The notes: generated by a model not told the origin, from the letters alone. A stretch of DNA of 40,091 nt from Lentilactobacillus sunkii DSM 19904 (GCF_001435575.1 NZ_AZEA01000004.1:1-40091), one strand, 5' to 3'; shown: positions 13,403 to 22,551, counted from the stretch's first letter. Program-made: numbers and translations.

Positions 13403-15214
13403 ATGACGAAAACACAAGAATTGCCTCTTAGAAAAGACGTCCCAGAAGCTTTGACATGGGATTTAACAACAGTTTATTCTTCGGACAAAGATTTTGACAA
13501 AGATTTTGAGGAAGTCGCCGCCGGGACAAAAAAGTTTGCCGGCTTGAGCGGTACAATTGAGAAAGATGCCCAAGCATTGCTGACAGCCACTGAGGACTTG
13601 ATGACCCTCAGTCGAAAATTGGAAAAGGTATATGTATATGCTCAGCTCAAGAACGATCAGGATACCAGTGAAGACAAGTACCAGGCGATGTATTCCCGGG
13701 CAGAATCGTTGGGTGCCCAATTTGGGGCGGCAACAGCATGGTTCGAACCCGAACTGCTGAAGATTTCCAACAGCCAAATGGCGCAATATTATCAAGATGA
13801 ACCCAAGCTTGATGGATACAAGCGTTTCTTTGATCAGACCTTTGAACGGCGTGACCACATATTAGGCAACGATGTTGAAAAGGTTCTTGCCGGAGCTGAC
13901 GATATTTTCTCATCCGGTGAGAAGACATTTGGCATTTTGGATAACACCGATTTGTCATTCCCAGTCGTAACTGACGAAAATGGCAACAAGGTTAAGCTTT
14001 CACAGGGTGTTTACGGTATTTTGCTTGAATCAACGGATCAAAGTGTTCGTAAAGAAGCTTTTCAAAAGTTGTATGAAGTTTACAATCAATTTCAACATAC
14101 CTTAGCCTCCACTTTGACAACCAATGTGAAGAACCACAATTTTAAGGCAAACATCCGTCATTACAACAGTGCTTTGGAAGCCGCACTTGCCGGCAATGAA
14201 GTTCCAACCGACGTTTACGATAATTTGATCAAGGTTGTCAATGAGCACTTGGATCTTCTGCACCGATACGTTGCTTTGAGAAAAAAGATTCTTGGTCTTG
14301 ATGAACTTCATATGTACGATATGTATACGTCACTGGTTGGTAAAAAATCACCAAAATATACATTTGAACAGTCAAAGCAAATTGCCTTGGAAGCTTTGCA
14401 GGTAATGGGTCCCGACTATGTCAGCCACGTAAAAGAAGAGTTTAATGGACGCTGGATCGATGTTGTTGAAAACAAATTCAAGCGAAGCGGCGGCTATTCT
14501 TCAGGAACCTATGATACCAATCCTTATATTCTGTTGAACTGGAAAGATAATCTGGATAACCTGTACACTTTGATCCATGAAACGGGTCACAGCATGCACA
14601 GTTACTATTCACATCATAATCAGCCATATCAATACGGTGATTATTCAATCTTTGTGGCTGAAATTGCCTCAACTACCAATGAAAACATTTTGACTGATTA
14701 TTTGTTGAATAAGTTCAAAGATAATGATGAAATGAAACGGTTTATTTTGAATTATTATCTTGATGGGTTCAAGGGAACCGTATTCCGTCAAACCCAATTT
14801 GCGGAATTTGAACAGTACATTCACGAACAGGACGCCAAGGGGCAACCGTTGACTGCCAAATTTATGGATGATTATTATCGTGATCTTAATCAGAAGTATT
14901 ATGGCGACTCAGTGATTTCTGATCCCCAAATTGGATTGGAATGGTCACGAATTCCACATTTCTATTACAATTTCTATGTCTATCAATATTCAACTGGCTT
15001 TGCCGCAGCTTCAACTTTAGCTGACGGAATCGTTAACGGTGATCAATCCAACGTTGACAAGTATTTGAATTATTTAAAATCCGGTAGTTCGGACATTCCA
15101 ACCAATGTCATGAAAAAAGCCGGTGTTGATATGACCAAGCCCGAGTATCTCGAGAAAGCCTTCCAAATTTTTGAGAAACGGCTGAACGAATTTGAGCAGT
15201 TGTACAACAAATAA
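13403..15214 (+). CDS. pepF: Oligoendopeptidase F (M3B metallopeptidase)
   Basis: A 603-aa cytoplasmic zinc peptidase that cleaves oligopeptides. The M3 signature is H392-E-T-G-H396 in LIHETGHSMHSYYS, with a downstream EIASTTNENIL supplying the third ligand region. The N-terminal helical domain (residues 10-200) and a length near 600 aa match the family. ATG 13403 has AAGGAGG (13391-13397). A 14-bp perfect palindrome, TTGTTA-AC-TAACAA (13375-13388), lies directly upstream of that site. It ends in a strong bidirectional terminator facing spxH. It probably forms one transcription unit with coiA. Confidence 0.95.
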   Translation: MTKTQELPLRKDVPEALTWDLTTVYSSDKDFDKDFEEVAAGTKKFAGLSGTIEKDAQALLTATEDLMTLSRKLEKVYVYAQLKNDQDTSEDKYQAMYSRAESLGAQFGAATAWFEPELLKISNSQMAQYYQDEPKLDGYKRFFDQTFERRDHILGNDVEKVLAGADDIFSSGEKTFGILDNTDLSFPVVTDENGNKVKLSQGVYGILLESTDQSVRKEAFQKLYEVYNQFQHTLASTLTTNVKNHNFKANIRHYNSALEAALAGNEVPTDVYDNLIKVVNEHLDLLHRYVALRKKILGLDELHMYDMYTSLVGKKSPKYTFEQSKQIALEALQVMGPDYVSHVKEEFNGRWIDVVENKFKRSGGYSSGTYDTNPYILLNWKDNLDNLYTLIHETGHSMHSYYSHHNQPYQYGDYSIFVAEIASTTNENILTDYLLNKFKDNDEMKRFILNYYLDGFKGTVFRQTQFAEFEQYIHEQDAKGQPLTAKFMDDYYRDLNQKYYGDSVISDPQIGLEWSRIPHFYYNFYVYQYSTGFAAASTLADGIVNGDQSNVDKYLNYLKSGSSDIPTNVMKKAGVDMTKPEYLEKAFQIFEKRLNEFEQLYNK

Positions 15215-15224
15215 TAGTCAAACC

Positions 15225-15271
15225 ACAAAAGCGCAGGTAACTGGGAATTTCCCAGTTGCCTGCGCTTTTGT
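15225..15271. terminator. Bidirectional terminator between pepF and spxH
   Basis: A long hairpin has arms of about 22 bp, from ACAAAAGCGCAGG on the left to CCTGCGCTTTTGT on the right, with one wobble. A and T tracts at both ends suit the convergent genes. Confidence 0.92.
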
Positions 15272-15282
15272 AGTGGAGCTGA

Positions 15283-15912
15283 CTAATTAAATCGTAAATT
15301 CGTTTTTGGATATGGCGCCTTGATTGGTTTGGCTGGCTTTCGGCTTGCTTCCTCAAAGTGGGCAGCGGATCCGAGACTTTTTGCACAGAAGCCAAACAGT
15401 GAATTATAGTCGAAATCTTTGATGCGAATGCCACAATCATCAACGTCGGAATTGAACAGGACAGTTGTTGATGGATCGTCAATTTCCATTTCGTGGACGA
15501 CGCGTTGATCACAGCGGAACATTTTTTCTGCAAGGTCGCTTCTGCGGTCTTCTTTGAACATGTCGACATCCAAACCGTTTCTTTCAGCCAGCTTATACAC
15601 CAGTTCATCGGTGTAAGGTTCTTCATTGATTAACAGTTCCTTTTGAAGATCCATCAAGAAGCGACGGCCAAACTTTTTGCCTTGAAACGACGCTGCCTTG
15701 AAGTCCAAAATTGCGTCATACGGCAGGTTCTGATCAAGATGGCTAAGTTGTTTGTTCTTCGTAAAGTTGTGAAGTATTTTGATGTTCAGCATTGTAACGA
15801 ATCTAACGCTGATCTGTTTATTTAATTTTTGTGAAATACGTTCGATCGTCTTTTCGGCGTCGTAGCAATGTCGATTAAGTGGATCAACGAATAAATAAAT
15901 CTCAAGTACCAT
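15283..15912 (-). CDS. spxH: Spx-degradation adaptor SpxH (YjbH), DsbA-like
   Basis: A 209-aa DsbA-superfamily protein. In Bacillus and Staphylococcus YjbH/SpxH binds Spx and presents it to ClpXP, keeping Spx low without stress. The N-terminal thioredoxin strand reads MVLEIYLFVDPLNRHCYDAEK: only one cysteine remains where the Bacillus protein has a CxxC-like site, so any redox switch would work differently. ATG 15912 is chosen because GGAGGGG (15924-15918) lies just upstream. Longer in-frame starts exist but lack such a site, and one of them makes a misleading signal-peptide-like leader. The gene lies between pepF and relQ as in Bacillus, but on the opposite strand. Confidence 0.85.
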   Translation of the reverse strand: MVLEIYLFVDPLNRHCYDAEKTIERISQKLNKQISVRFVTMLNIKILHNFTKNKQLSHLDQNLPYDAILDFKAASFQGKKFGRRFLMDLQKELLINEEPYTDELVYKLAERNGLDVDMFKEDRRSDLAEKMFRCDQRVVHEMEIDDPSTTVLFNSDVDDCGIRIKDFDYNSLFGFCAKSLGSAAHFEEASRKPAKPIKAPYPKTNLRFN

Positions 15913-16027
15913 TATTGCCCCTCCATGTGCAACCGACAACAAAATTAATATACTAATTATTTTCTTCATTAAGAATAACAAATTCTCACACAAAAACAAC
16001 AATTTTGCTTGAAGTGTGCATGCAACA

Positions 16028-16055
16028 TTGGAAAAATTGGCTAATATGGTAAAAT
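16028..16055 (+). promoter_or_regulatory. Promoter of the relQ-nadK-rluD operon
   Basis: -35 TTGGAA (16028-16033), 16 bases, then an extended -10 TGG-TAAAAT (16050-16055). The leader that follows can form a small hairpin TTGTGTT/AACACAA just before the relQ ribosome site. Confidence 0.6.
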
Positions 16056-16124
16056 TAAGTCTGATTGAATTTTGTGTTGAACAATTATAGATTGATTTTA
16101 ACACAACAGATTGGAAGTGTTAGC

Positions 16125-16778
16125 TTGGTTGAAAATTGGGATGATTTTTTAGTGCCTTACAAACAAGCTGTAGACGAATTAAAAGTGAAGCTGCGTGGAA
16201 TCCGAGCACAGTTTTTAAAAATTGATGGCAGAAGTCCGATTGAGTTTGTGACCGGTCGGGTTAAACCTGTTGATAGTATCAAAGAAAAAATGGTTAGAAG
16301 ACACATTTCTGAAGATCGGCTTGAAGAAGATATGGAAGATATCGCCGGCCTGAGGATCATGTGCCAGTTTGTTGAAGATATTTATCAGGTTGTTGACTTA
16401 CTGCGTAAACGAACCGATATTAATATTCTCGAAGAACGGGATTATGTTCATAACAAGAAGCCCAGTGGGTATCGTTCATACCATATTATTTTTGAGTACC
16501 CGGTTCAAATGCTGTCCGGTGAAAAAGTTATTTTAGCCGAAATTCAGGTTAGAACCTTGGCTATGAATTTCTGGGCTACCGTTGAGCATTCCCTAAACTA
16601 CAAGTACAAAGGTGAATTTCCGGATGATTTAAAGACCCGACTGGAGCGCTCAGCAGAAGCCGCTTTCCACTTGGATGAAGAAATGTCGGAAATTCGTGAT
16701 GAGCTTCAAGAAGTTAAAAAGCAGGGACCAGACAAAGATGTAAGGAAGTCGTCTGATGAAAATAGCCATCTACAGTAA
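16125..16778 (+). CDS. relQ: Small alarmone synthetase RelQ (GTP pyrophosphokinase)
   Basis: A 217-aa cytoplasmic enzyme that makes (p)ppGpp from ATP and GDP/GTP. It has the synthetase domain only, without hydrolase or TGS domains. Family blocks visible are FLVPYKQAVDELKVKLRGIR, EFVTGRVKPVDSI, DIAGLRIMC, GYRSYH, EIQVRTLAMNFWATVEHSLNYKY, and a helical C-terminus HLDEEMSEIRDEL. These match Bacillus YjbM closely. The start is TTG 16125 (MVENWDDFL), supported by GGAAGTG shortly upstream and by alignment to the family. The gene overlaps nadK by 23 bp. The relQ-nadK-rluD order is conserved in Firmicutes. Confidence 0.93.
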   Translation: MVENWDDFLVPYKQAVDELKVKLRGIRAQFLKIDGRSPIEFVTGRVKPVDSIKEKMVRRHISEDRLEEDMEDIAGLRIMCQFVEDIYQVVDLLRKRTDINILEERDYVHNKKPSGYRSYHIIFEYPVQMLSGEKVILAEIQVRTLAMNFWATVEHSLNYKYKGEFPDDLKTRLERSAEAAFHLDEEMSEIRDELQEVKKQGPDKDVRKSSDENSHLQ

Positions 16779-17568
16779 TCTTGGGGAGTCGTCGAACATT
16801 GTGGCAACTTCACTGAAGAAAAAAATTGAAGAATCCCCTGATTTGAGTATTGATGGTTTGAATCCGGAGATTGTTATCTCAGTGGGAGGGGATGGGACAC
16901 TTCTGTCCGCATTTCATCACTATCAGGATATTAGTGACCGGATTCGATTGGTTGGTATCCACACGGGCCACCTGGGATTTTACACCGATTGGCGGGATTA
17001 TGAGGTCTCCGAGCTGGTTAACAGCTTGGAACACGACAACGGTCAAAGTGTGACTTATCCATTGTTGGATATCAAAGTTAACTACGTGAATGGTGGACCG
17101 TCAGACTACGGCCTTGCCCTCAATGAATCGACCCTCAAGCAGATCAGCGGTTCGATGGTGGCTGACGTTTATATTAAAGATACACTATTTGAAAGCTTCC
17201 GGGGTGATGGCTTGTGTGTCTCCACTCCCAGCGGCTCAACAGCTTATAACAAGTCAGTTGGTGGCGCAATCATCAACCCAACCCTTAATGCCATTCAAAT
17301 GGCAGAGATTTCCTCGATTAATAACCGGGTTTTCAGAACGTTGGGTTCACCGCTGATCATTTCACCTGACGAGTGGGTTAAAGTTGTTCCCAAAAGCGCC
17401 AATCGAACCATCCTAACCTGTGATCATCAAATTATCTCCAAGGAAGCCGTTGAATCAGTGGAATATCGGATATCAAAACGACGGATCGCATTTGCCCAGT
17501 ATCGGCATACGCAATTTTGGCGTCGGGTAAGCAATTCCTTTATTGGGAAGGTTAACCTGGATGACTGA
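16756..17568 (+). CDS. nadK: NAD kinase
   Basis: A 270-aa cytoplasmic kinase that phosphorylates NAD to NADP, the only route to NADP. The diagnostic GGDGT (residues 44-48) lies in VSVGGDGTLL. The second motif LNESTLKQ and the glycine-rich STPSGSTAYNKSVGGAI are present and intact. Length matches the ATP-type NadK of Bacillus (about 266 aa). ATG 16756 lies within the end of relQ, with AAGGAAG upstream. The stop overlaps the next gene by 8 bp (ATGACTGA), so the three genes are translationally coupled. Confidence 0.96.
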   Translation: MKIAIYSNLGESSNIVATSLKKKIEESPDLSIDGLNPEIVISVGGDGTLLSAFHHYQDISDRIRLVGIHTGHLGFYTDWRDYEVSELVNSLEHDNGQSVTYPLLDIKVNYVNGGPSDYGLALNESTLKQISGSMVADVYIKDTLFESFRGDGLCVSTPSGSTAYNKSVGGAIINPTLNAIQMAEISSINNRVFRTLGSPLIISPDEWVKVVPKSANRTILTCDHQIISKEAVESVEYRISKRRIAFAQYRHTQFWRRVSNSFIGKVNLDD

Positions 17569-18454
17569 TTTTACATGGCAGTATACGGGAGAATCACCAA
17601 TTAAGGTTAGGACGTTCATTATGGGGTATGGGATTACCCGGACATTATTGAAAAAAATTAAATACCATGGTGGACAGACCTTGGTGAACGGTGAAGAGTC
17701 GTTGGTCAACCGGATGTTACAGACGGGGGACACCGTTAAAGTTGTTCTGCCTCCCGAACCGGAAAATGACCATGTTGATGTTTCAAATGTCCCAATCGAG
17801 ATCGTCCATGAAGATCCAAACTTTTTGGTTGTGAATAAACCTGCCGGGGTGGCCTCGGTCCCATCACATAATTATTCGGCGGACTCTTTGGTTAACCGGG
17901 TGAAGGGCTATTATCAGCGGCGGGGATATGCCAATCAGAAGATCCATATTGTAACTCGCCTCGACAAAGACACCAGCGGTCTGGTGATATTTGCCAAACA
18001 CCACTTTGCTCATTCGGTGCTTGATAAGCAGCTTAAGGACCGGACGATTCAAAAAAAGTATTTGGCAATCGTCGCCGGAAGAATCTCCAGCCCTCATTTT
18101 GAAATTTACCTGCCGATTGGCAGAACAGAGGATTCGTTTGTTAAGCGGCAGGTGACAGGTTCAGGCAAAATGTCTGTGACTGAGGCTTGGACAGTGTGCC
18201 GATTACCTCACCAGACACTTCTTAAGGTTCAGCTGCACACGGGCCGGACTCACCAGATCAGGGTGCATATGGAAGCAATCGGGCATCCGCTGATTGGGGA
18301 CTGGCTGTATAACCCGGATGACCATTCGATGTCTCGACAAGCATTACATTGTGCGGAACTGACGTTTTACGATCCATTCATGGGGAGAAATATTCACTGT
18401 GAAGCACCATTGCCCAATGACATGAAATCGTACATTAATCTGTATAAACTTTAA
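17561..18454 (+). CDS. RluA-family RNA pseudouridine synthase (RluD/YjbO-type)
   Basis: A 297-aa enzyme that isomerises uridine to pseudouridine in RNA, probably 23S rRNA. An S4-like N-terminal domain (about residues 10-70, TLLKKIKYHGGQTLVNG) precedes the catalytic domain. The signature VTRLDKDTSGLVIFAK contains the catalytic Asp, and the later HTGRTHQIRVHM block is intact. It corresponds to Bacillus YjbO by position. The exact target uridines cannot be told from sequence. ATG 17561 overlaps the nadK stop, with GGAAGG upstream. It is the last gene of the relQ operon; only a weak branched hairpin follows. Confidence 0.9.
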   Translation: MTDFTWQYTGESPIKVRTFIMGYGITRTLLKKIKYHGGQTLVNGEESLVNRMLQTGDTVKVVLPPEPENDHVDVSNVPIEIVHEDPNFLVVNKPAGVASVPSHNYSADSLVNRVKGYYQRRGYANQKIHIVTRLDKDTSGLVIFAKHHFAHSVLDKQLKDRTIQKKYLAIVAGRISSPHFEIYLPIGRTEDSFVKRQVTGSGKMSVTEAWTVCRLPHQTLLKVQLHTGRTHQIRVHMEAIGHPLIGDWLYNPDDHSMSRQALHCAELTFYDPFMGRNIHCEAPLPNDMKSYINLYKL

Positions 18455-18466
18455 TAGCAATCTAGT

Positions 18467-18511
18467 AAGCTTCCAACAAAATTTGCGTTTGGAATTTTGA
18501 CCCGGAAGCTT
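18467..18511 (+). terminator. Possible weak terminator after the relQ operon
   Basis: AAGCTTCC (18467-18474) and GGAAGCTT (18504-18511) pair across a 29-base interior that itself can fold (AAAATT/AATTTT). The sequence ATTTGT follows, so the T tract is poor. Read-through into rlmA is possible. Confidence 0.35.
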
Positions 18512-18527
18512 ATTTGTATGGCCGCTG

Positions 18528-18536
18528 TGATATAAT
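18528..18536 (+). promoter_or_regulatory. Extended -10 promoter of rlmA
   Basis: TGA-TATAAT is a perfect extended -10, 25 bases upstream of the rlmA GTG. No clear -35 is seen, which extended -10 promoters tolerate. Confidence 0.55.
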
Positions 18537-18561
18537 GAACTGCGTTTGTGGAGGATTTTAA

Positions 18562-19410
18562 GTGAAAAAGATTGATTTTGGCAGAGAATTTGTGAATCAG
18601 CATTTAAATTTATTCCGTTGCCCCGTCTGCAAGTTACCATTTGACGAGGTAACCGGATATAGTTTGGTGTGTCCAAATAATCATTCCTTTGATCTTTCCA
18701 AGAAAGGGACATTATTTTTTCTGACCAAACAGGCTAACAATGAATATGACAAATCAATGCTTCAGGCCCGCCATAACATATTACAGGCAGGGTTGTTTGA
18801 CCCGATCGTCAATGAAATCGCCAAGCATCTGAGTGATCAGCCTGAAATAATCTTAGATGTTGGCTGCGGGGAAGGAACCCCGCTTGCGCGACTGCTGAAA
18901 TTGAGAAATCAGCGGGATACGGCCATTGGGTTTGATATTTCCAAAGATGGCATTAACCTCGCAACACAGCAGCCGGTTGATGCGTTCTTCTGTGTGGCTG
19001 ATTTGGCCCGGTTGCCGTTTAACAACCACAGTTTTTCGACAATTATTGATTTGTTTTCACCATCCGCCTACGATGAGTTCAACCGGGTGGCCCAATCCGG
19101 CGGGAAGCTGATTAAGATTATCCCCAACAGCCACTATTTGTTTGAACTCAGAGAAGCTTTGTTTGGAAAAGGACAGAAAAACAGTTCGTATTCCAATGAA
19201 AAAGTTTTCGATTTATTTATGACTCATTATCCAGATGCTTCTATTCATGAGCTTACATATCCATTTTTAATTCCTGAAGGGATGCAGCAGGACATGATGA
19301 TCATGACACCATTGCACTGGGGAAAAGATCGACAAGCAGACGCTATCCAGAAAGTCGACGGGATGAAATCAATTACCGTTGATGTTTCAGTGATGGTTGC
19401 TGATTTTTAA
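18562..19410 (+). CDS. rlmA: 23S rRNA (guanine-N1-)-methyltransferase RlmA
   Basis: A 282-aa SAM-dependent methyltransferase that modifies a guanine of 23S rRNA hairpin 35 (G745 or G748 type). The N-terminal zinc site is visible as C20-x2-C23 and C37-x3-H41 (FRCPVC, VCPNNH). The SAM motif is ILDVGCGEGT (about residues 94-103), followed by GFDISKDG and ADLARLPF. In Gram-positives the RlmA(II)/TlrB type methylates G748 and can affect tylosin sensitivity. Which type this is cannot be decided here. GTG 18562 follows GGAGG. trmL begins 17 bp downstream. Confidence 0.88.
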   Translation: MKKIDFGREFVNQHLNLFRCPVCKLPFDEVTGYSLVCPNNHSFDLSKKGTLFFLTKQANNEYDKSMLQARHNILQAGLFDPIVNEIAKHLSDQPEIILDVGCGEGTPLARLLKLRNQRDTAIGFDISKDGINLATQQPVDAFFCVADLARLPFNNHSFSTIIDLFSPSAYDEFNRVAQSGGKLIKIIPNSHYLFELREALFGKGQKNSSYSNEKVFDLFMTHYPDASIHELTYPFLIPEGMQQDMMIMTPLHWGKDRQADAIQKVDGMKSITVDVSVMVADF

Positions 19411-19427
19411 ATTAATTGGAGGATAAC

Positions 19428-19940
19428 ATGACTAATCACATCGTATTATTTGAACCCTTAATGCCGGCTAATACCGGCAACATTGCCCGGACGTGTGCAG
19501 GAACCGACACAGTTCTTGACTTGATTGAGCCGCTGGGCTTTGATATCGACAACAAGCATTTAAAGCGGGCCGGACTTGATTATTGGGATAAAGTCCAAAT
19601 CAATTATCATAAGAATTTGCCTGAATTTTTGAAGACGGTTAAGGATCCGAAGAACCTGTTTTTGGTCTCCAAATTTGCCAATCAGGATTACACTGATCCC
19701 GACTATTCGGACTCCACTCAGGACTACTACCTGCTGTTCGGTAAAGAAACCACTGGGTTGCCCGAACCGTTTATGCGTAAAAATCCTGAAAAGGCAATTC
19801 GCATTCCACAAGATGATGATAATATCCGTGCGCTTAATTTATCCAACACTTGTGCCATTGTGATTTATGAAGTATTAAGACAACAAAGTTTCAATCATTT
19901 GGAACGAACGCACAAATATGAACATGATAAGCTGAAGTAG
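19428..19940 (+). CDS. trmL: tRNA (cytidine(34)-2'-O)-methyltransferase TrmL
   Basis: A 170-aa SPOUT-family enzyme that 2'-O-methylates the wobble base of certain leucine tRNAs. The N-terminus [20 protein letters not shown] is the TrmL/CspR signature. The trefoil-knot motifs [11 protein letters not shown] and [20 protein letters not shown] lie at the C-terminal end. ATG 19428 is chosen because GGAGGATAAC precedes it; a further in-frame ATG at 19416 would swallow that site. It lies between rlmA and ftsK, all on one strand with short gaps, so the three may be co-transcribed. Confidence 0.93.
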   Translation: MTNHIVLFEPLMPANTGNIARTCAGTDTVLDLIEPLGFDIDNKHLKRAGLDYWDKVQINYHKNLPEFLKTVKDPKNLFLVSKFANQDYTDPDYSDSTQDYYLLFGKETTGLPEPFMRKNPEKAIRIPQDDDNIRALNLSNTCAIVIYEVLRQQSFNHLERTHKYEHDKLK

Positions 19941-19972
19941 GCTACATGAATCCAAACGAGAGGAGACAAGCG

Positions 19973-22300
19973 ATGAAGACCAAACGGACACCAAAGAAAA
20001 CCGTTAAAAAACGTGGGCGACCACGTAAGTCATCAAAGACAACCAACCGTCAGTCAAGCTTTTTGCGCAAATATGCCATTAATATCATCGGTGGCGTTTG
20101 TGCGATTTTAGCCTTGCTAGGGCTGTTCCAGGCCGGCATTGTCGGCATTTTTATGATTAATGTTGCCAGAATTTTTGTCGGAAGTCTTTATCCGCTGTTT
20201 CTTTTGTTGGGCGTGGTCGGCGGTGTTTGGCTGGCGGGATTTTCTCGGCTGCCAAGTATCAAGGCAAAATACACCTGGGGAACCCTTTTGGTTTTGCTGG
20301 GAGTGCTTGTCTGGCTGACGTTGATCGAGTATGTTCAAGCCGCCCAACCGGTTAACTTCATCAGTTTTAACTGGGAAAAGCTTGTCGATGATATTGTATC
20401 GGCAAATGACGATTCAAATATCGGCGGCGGGATTCTTGCAACGATCGTATTCTATGTATGCCATTTATTATTCGGCAAAATTGGAACCGGAATTGTTTCG
20501 AGCCTTGTAATTGTATTTGGTGGATTTGTGCTGTTTGACATTTCCTTTGCCAAGATTTTTGTTGCTTTACGGTCATGTTTGACCTTTTTAAAAGCTCAAG
20601 CCACCAAGTTGGGTCAGCATCGCACTCAAAAGCGGACAAAAGCCCCTGTTAAGCGTCCTTCTGTACCGGTGGAGGATAATCACCCTCAAGTCGATGAATC
20701 GTCCGACAGCACAGATAATGAGCCAAATAAGCTGTCGGGCTCATCAATTACAATTTCTGGGATGCCGGTTACCGAAGCTGATAAGCAGGCCAAAAAGTCT
20801 CAGACTAAGGAAGTTCAGCCCAAAGAAGACGAGAAGCCGGATGAAAGTTCCGACGTTGATCTGGTGGATGTTAAAGAGGATGATTCATACAAGCTGCCAA
20901 CGACAGACTTGCTGACTCAGATTCCCCAAGATGATCAATCCGGCGAATTAAAGTCGATTGACCATAATGCTCAGGTGTTACAGAAAACATTGGACAGTTT
21001 TGGTGTCAAAGCCGAGATCAAGCATGTCAGTCTGGGGCCATCAGTAACCAAATATGAACTCCATCCAGACATTGGTGTTAAAGTCAGCCGAATTGTTAAT
21101 TTGGCCGATGATATTGCCCTTGCACTGGCTGCCAAAGATATTCGGATTGAAGCGCCAATTCCAGGTAAATCTTTAATTGGGATTGAAGTGCCCAACCGAA
21201 AAATTGCCACAGTTTCATTCCGTGATGTGGTTGAGCATCAACCGGATAACCATGGCCATGTCCTTCAGGTGCCACTTGGCAAGGATGTCAATGGCAACGT
21301 TATTACGGCTGATTTGACTAAAATGCCGCATCTGCTGATTGCCGGATCCACCGGTAGTGGTAAATCTGTGGCAATCAATGGCATTATTACCAGCATTTTG
21401 CTTCATGCCAAGCCAAGCCAGGTCAAATTAATGCTGATTGATCCCAAGAAGGTTGAATTAGGTGTCTATAATGGAATTCCCCATCTTTTGAGCCCGGTTG
21501 TTTCCGAACCTAAGAAGGCTGCCAGAGCACTTCAAAAAGTGGTTTCCGAAATGGAAAACCGTTATGAGCTGTTTGCCAAGTTTGGCCAGCGGAAAATCAG
21601 TACGTATAATGATTTTGTCGCTAAAAATAATCGCGAGAATGATACCAAGATTCAGCCAATGCCCTATATCGTTGTGATTGTCGATGAATTGGCTGATTTG
21701 ATGATGACTGTTTCAAATGATGTTGAAGCTGCAATTATTCGATTGGCACAAATGGGCCGGGCAGCTGGAATTCACATGATTCTGGCTACCCAGCGTCCCT
21801 CTGTGGACGTTATCACCGGGTTGATCAAAGCAAACGTTCCTTCAAGAATTGCGTTTGCTGTTTCAAGCGGAATTGATTCACGAACCATTATTGATACCAA
21901 TGGTGCTGAAAAGCTTCTCGGTCGTGGAGATATGCTGTTTCTACCGATTGATTCCAACACGCCAATCCGAGTACAAGGGGCATTCATTTCTGACAAGGAT
22001 GTTTCCAGAGTCGTCAAATTTATCACTGACCAACAGTCAGCCGACTATGATGAGTCGATGATCGTCAGCGATGAAGAAATTAAGGAAGAAGATCAAGAGG
22101 ATTCCGAAGACGACCTGTTCAACGATGCCCTGGCATTTGTTGTTGACCAGCAAAAAGCCAGCACCTCTCTACTTCAGCGGCATTTCCGAATTGGTTATAA
22201 CCGGGCCGCCCGATTGATTGATGATTTGGAAAAACGCGGTTATATTGGTCCTCAAGATGGTAGTCGGCCAAGACAGGTATATAAAGAAAAGAGCGAATAA
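19973..22300 (+). CDS. ftsK: DNA translocase FtsK/SpoIIIE
   Basis: A 775-aa membrane-anchored DNA pump that clears chromosomal DNA from the closing septum. A basic N-terminus ([18 protein letters not shown]) precedes four transmembrane helices (about residues 20-190). An acidic, charged linker (about 215-320) leads to the motor. Walker A is GSTGSGKS at about residue 458, and Walker B is in [12 protein letters not shown]. The C-terminal gamma winged helix ([20 protein letters not shown] to the end) reads KOPS-like DNA sequences. ATG 19973 is preferred over 19946 because AGAGGAGA lies just before it. The stop is followed by a hairpin whose T tract serves the opposite strand. Confidence 0.95.
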   Translation: MKTKRTPKKTVKKRGRPRKSSKTTNRQSSFLRKYAINIIGGVCAILALLGLFQAGIVGIFMINVARIFVGSLYPLFLLLGVVGGVWLAGFSRLPSIKAKYTWGTLLVLLGVLVWLTLIEYVQAAQPVNFISFNWEKLVDDIVSANDDSNIGGGILATIVFYVCHLLFGKIGTGIVSSLVIVFGGFVLFDISFAKIFVALRSCLTFLKAQATKLGQHRTQKRTKAPVKRPSVPVEDNHPQVDESSDSTDNEPNKLSGSSITISGMPVTEADKQAKKSQTKEVQPKEDEKPDESSDVDLVDVKEDDSYKLPTTDLLTQIPQDDQSGELKSIDHNAQVLQKTLDSFGVKAEIKHVSLGPSVTKYELHPDIGVKVSRIVNLADDIALALAAKDIRIEAPIPGKSLIGIEVPNRKIATVSFRDVVEHQPDNHGHVLQVPLGKDVNGNVITADLTKMPHLLIAGSTGSGKSVAINGIITSILLHAKPSQVKLMLIDPKKVELGVYNGIPHLLSPVVSEPKKAARALQKVVSEMENRYELFAKFGQRKISTYNDFVAKNNRENDTKIQPMPYIVVIVDELADLMMTVSNDVEAAIIRLAQMGRAAGIHMILATQRPSVDVITGLIKANVPSRIAFAVSSGIDSRTIIDTNGAEKLLGRGDMLFLPIDSNTPIRVQGAFISDKDVSRVVKFITDQQSADYDESMIVSDEEIKEEDQEDSEDDLFNDALAFVVDQQKASTSLLQRHFRIGYNRAARLIDDLEKRGYIGPQDGSRPRQVYKEKSE

Positions 22301-22331
22301 AAAAAGCAGACAGGTAAATTCCTGTCTGCTT
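22299..22331 (-). terminator. Terminator of the minus-strand DUF4044 gene
   Basis: A perfect 11-bp hairpin (AAGCAGACAGG / CCTGTCTGCTT) has a 6-base loop. The run of seven A on the plus strand becomes the U tract of a leftward transcript. The plus-strand side lacks a T tract, so it terminates mainly the leftward gene. Confidence 0.85.
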
Positions 22332-22345
22332 CGCGGTTCGTTTGA

Positions 22346-22459
22346 TTAAAGGAAAGTCATGATTGCGGAGATGACCAATGAACTAACGGTCGCAATGATC
22401 ATGATCCAAACGAATACCAATGTGATTTTTTGAAATCTTGTTCTCTTTTTTCGCGCCAA
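22346..22459 (-). CDS. DUF4044-family small membrane protein
   Basis: A 37-aa peptide gene too short for most ORF cutoffs. It translates as MARKKRTRFQKITLVFVW, continues through a single hydrophobic helix (IMIIATVSSLVISAIMTFL) and stops at 22346. A basic N-terminus with one transmembrane helix is the DUF4044 pattern of lactobacilli, where it neighbours DUF3397 and mraZ. The start is TTG at 22459, preceded by GAAAGTGGTG, a moderate ribosome site; a GTG nine bases further upstream is the alternative. It has its own promoter and terminator. Function is unknown; its place next to the division cluster suggests an envelope role. Confidence 0.82.
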   Translation of the reverse strand: MARKKRTRFQKITLVFVWIMIIATVSSLVISAIMTFL

Positions 22460-22477
22460 TATTTGCACCACTTTCTC

Positions 22478-22506
22478 TTGTATTCCATACACAGTTTAAC
22501 TATCAT
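22478..22506 (+). promoter_or_regulatory. Promoter of the DUF3397 gene
   Basis: -35 TTGTAT (22478-22483) and -10 TATCAT (22501-22506) lie 17 bases apart, giving a start about 40 bases before the ATG. The -10 overlaps that of the leftward promoter by two bases. Confidence 0.55.
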
Positions 22507-22534
22507 TATCGTTCAATGCAATATGTTTTGTCAA
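22505..22534 (-). promoter_or_regulatory. Promoter of the DUF4044 gene
   Basis: On the minus strand a perfect -35 TTGACA (22534-22529) is followed after 18 bases by -10 GATAAT (22510-22505). Transcription would start near 22498, about 40 bases before the TTG start. Confidence 0.6.
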
Positions 22535-22551
22535 AATCAGGAGGGTTACTC

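Noticed and set aside
15913-16104. An N-terminal extension of SpxH that includes a signal-peptide-like MKKIISILILLSVAHGG
   Set aside because: No ribosome site precedes that start, whereas GGAGGGG lies directly before the ATG at 15912, and SpxH is a cytoplasmic adaptor.
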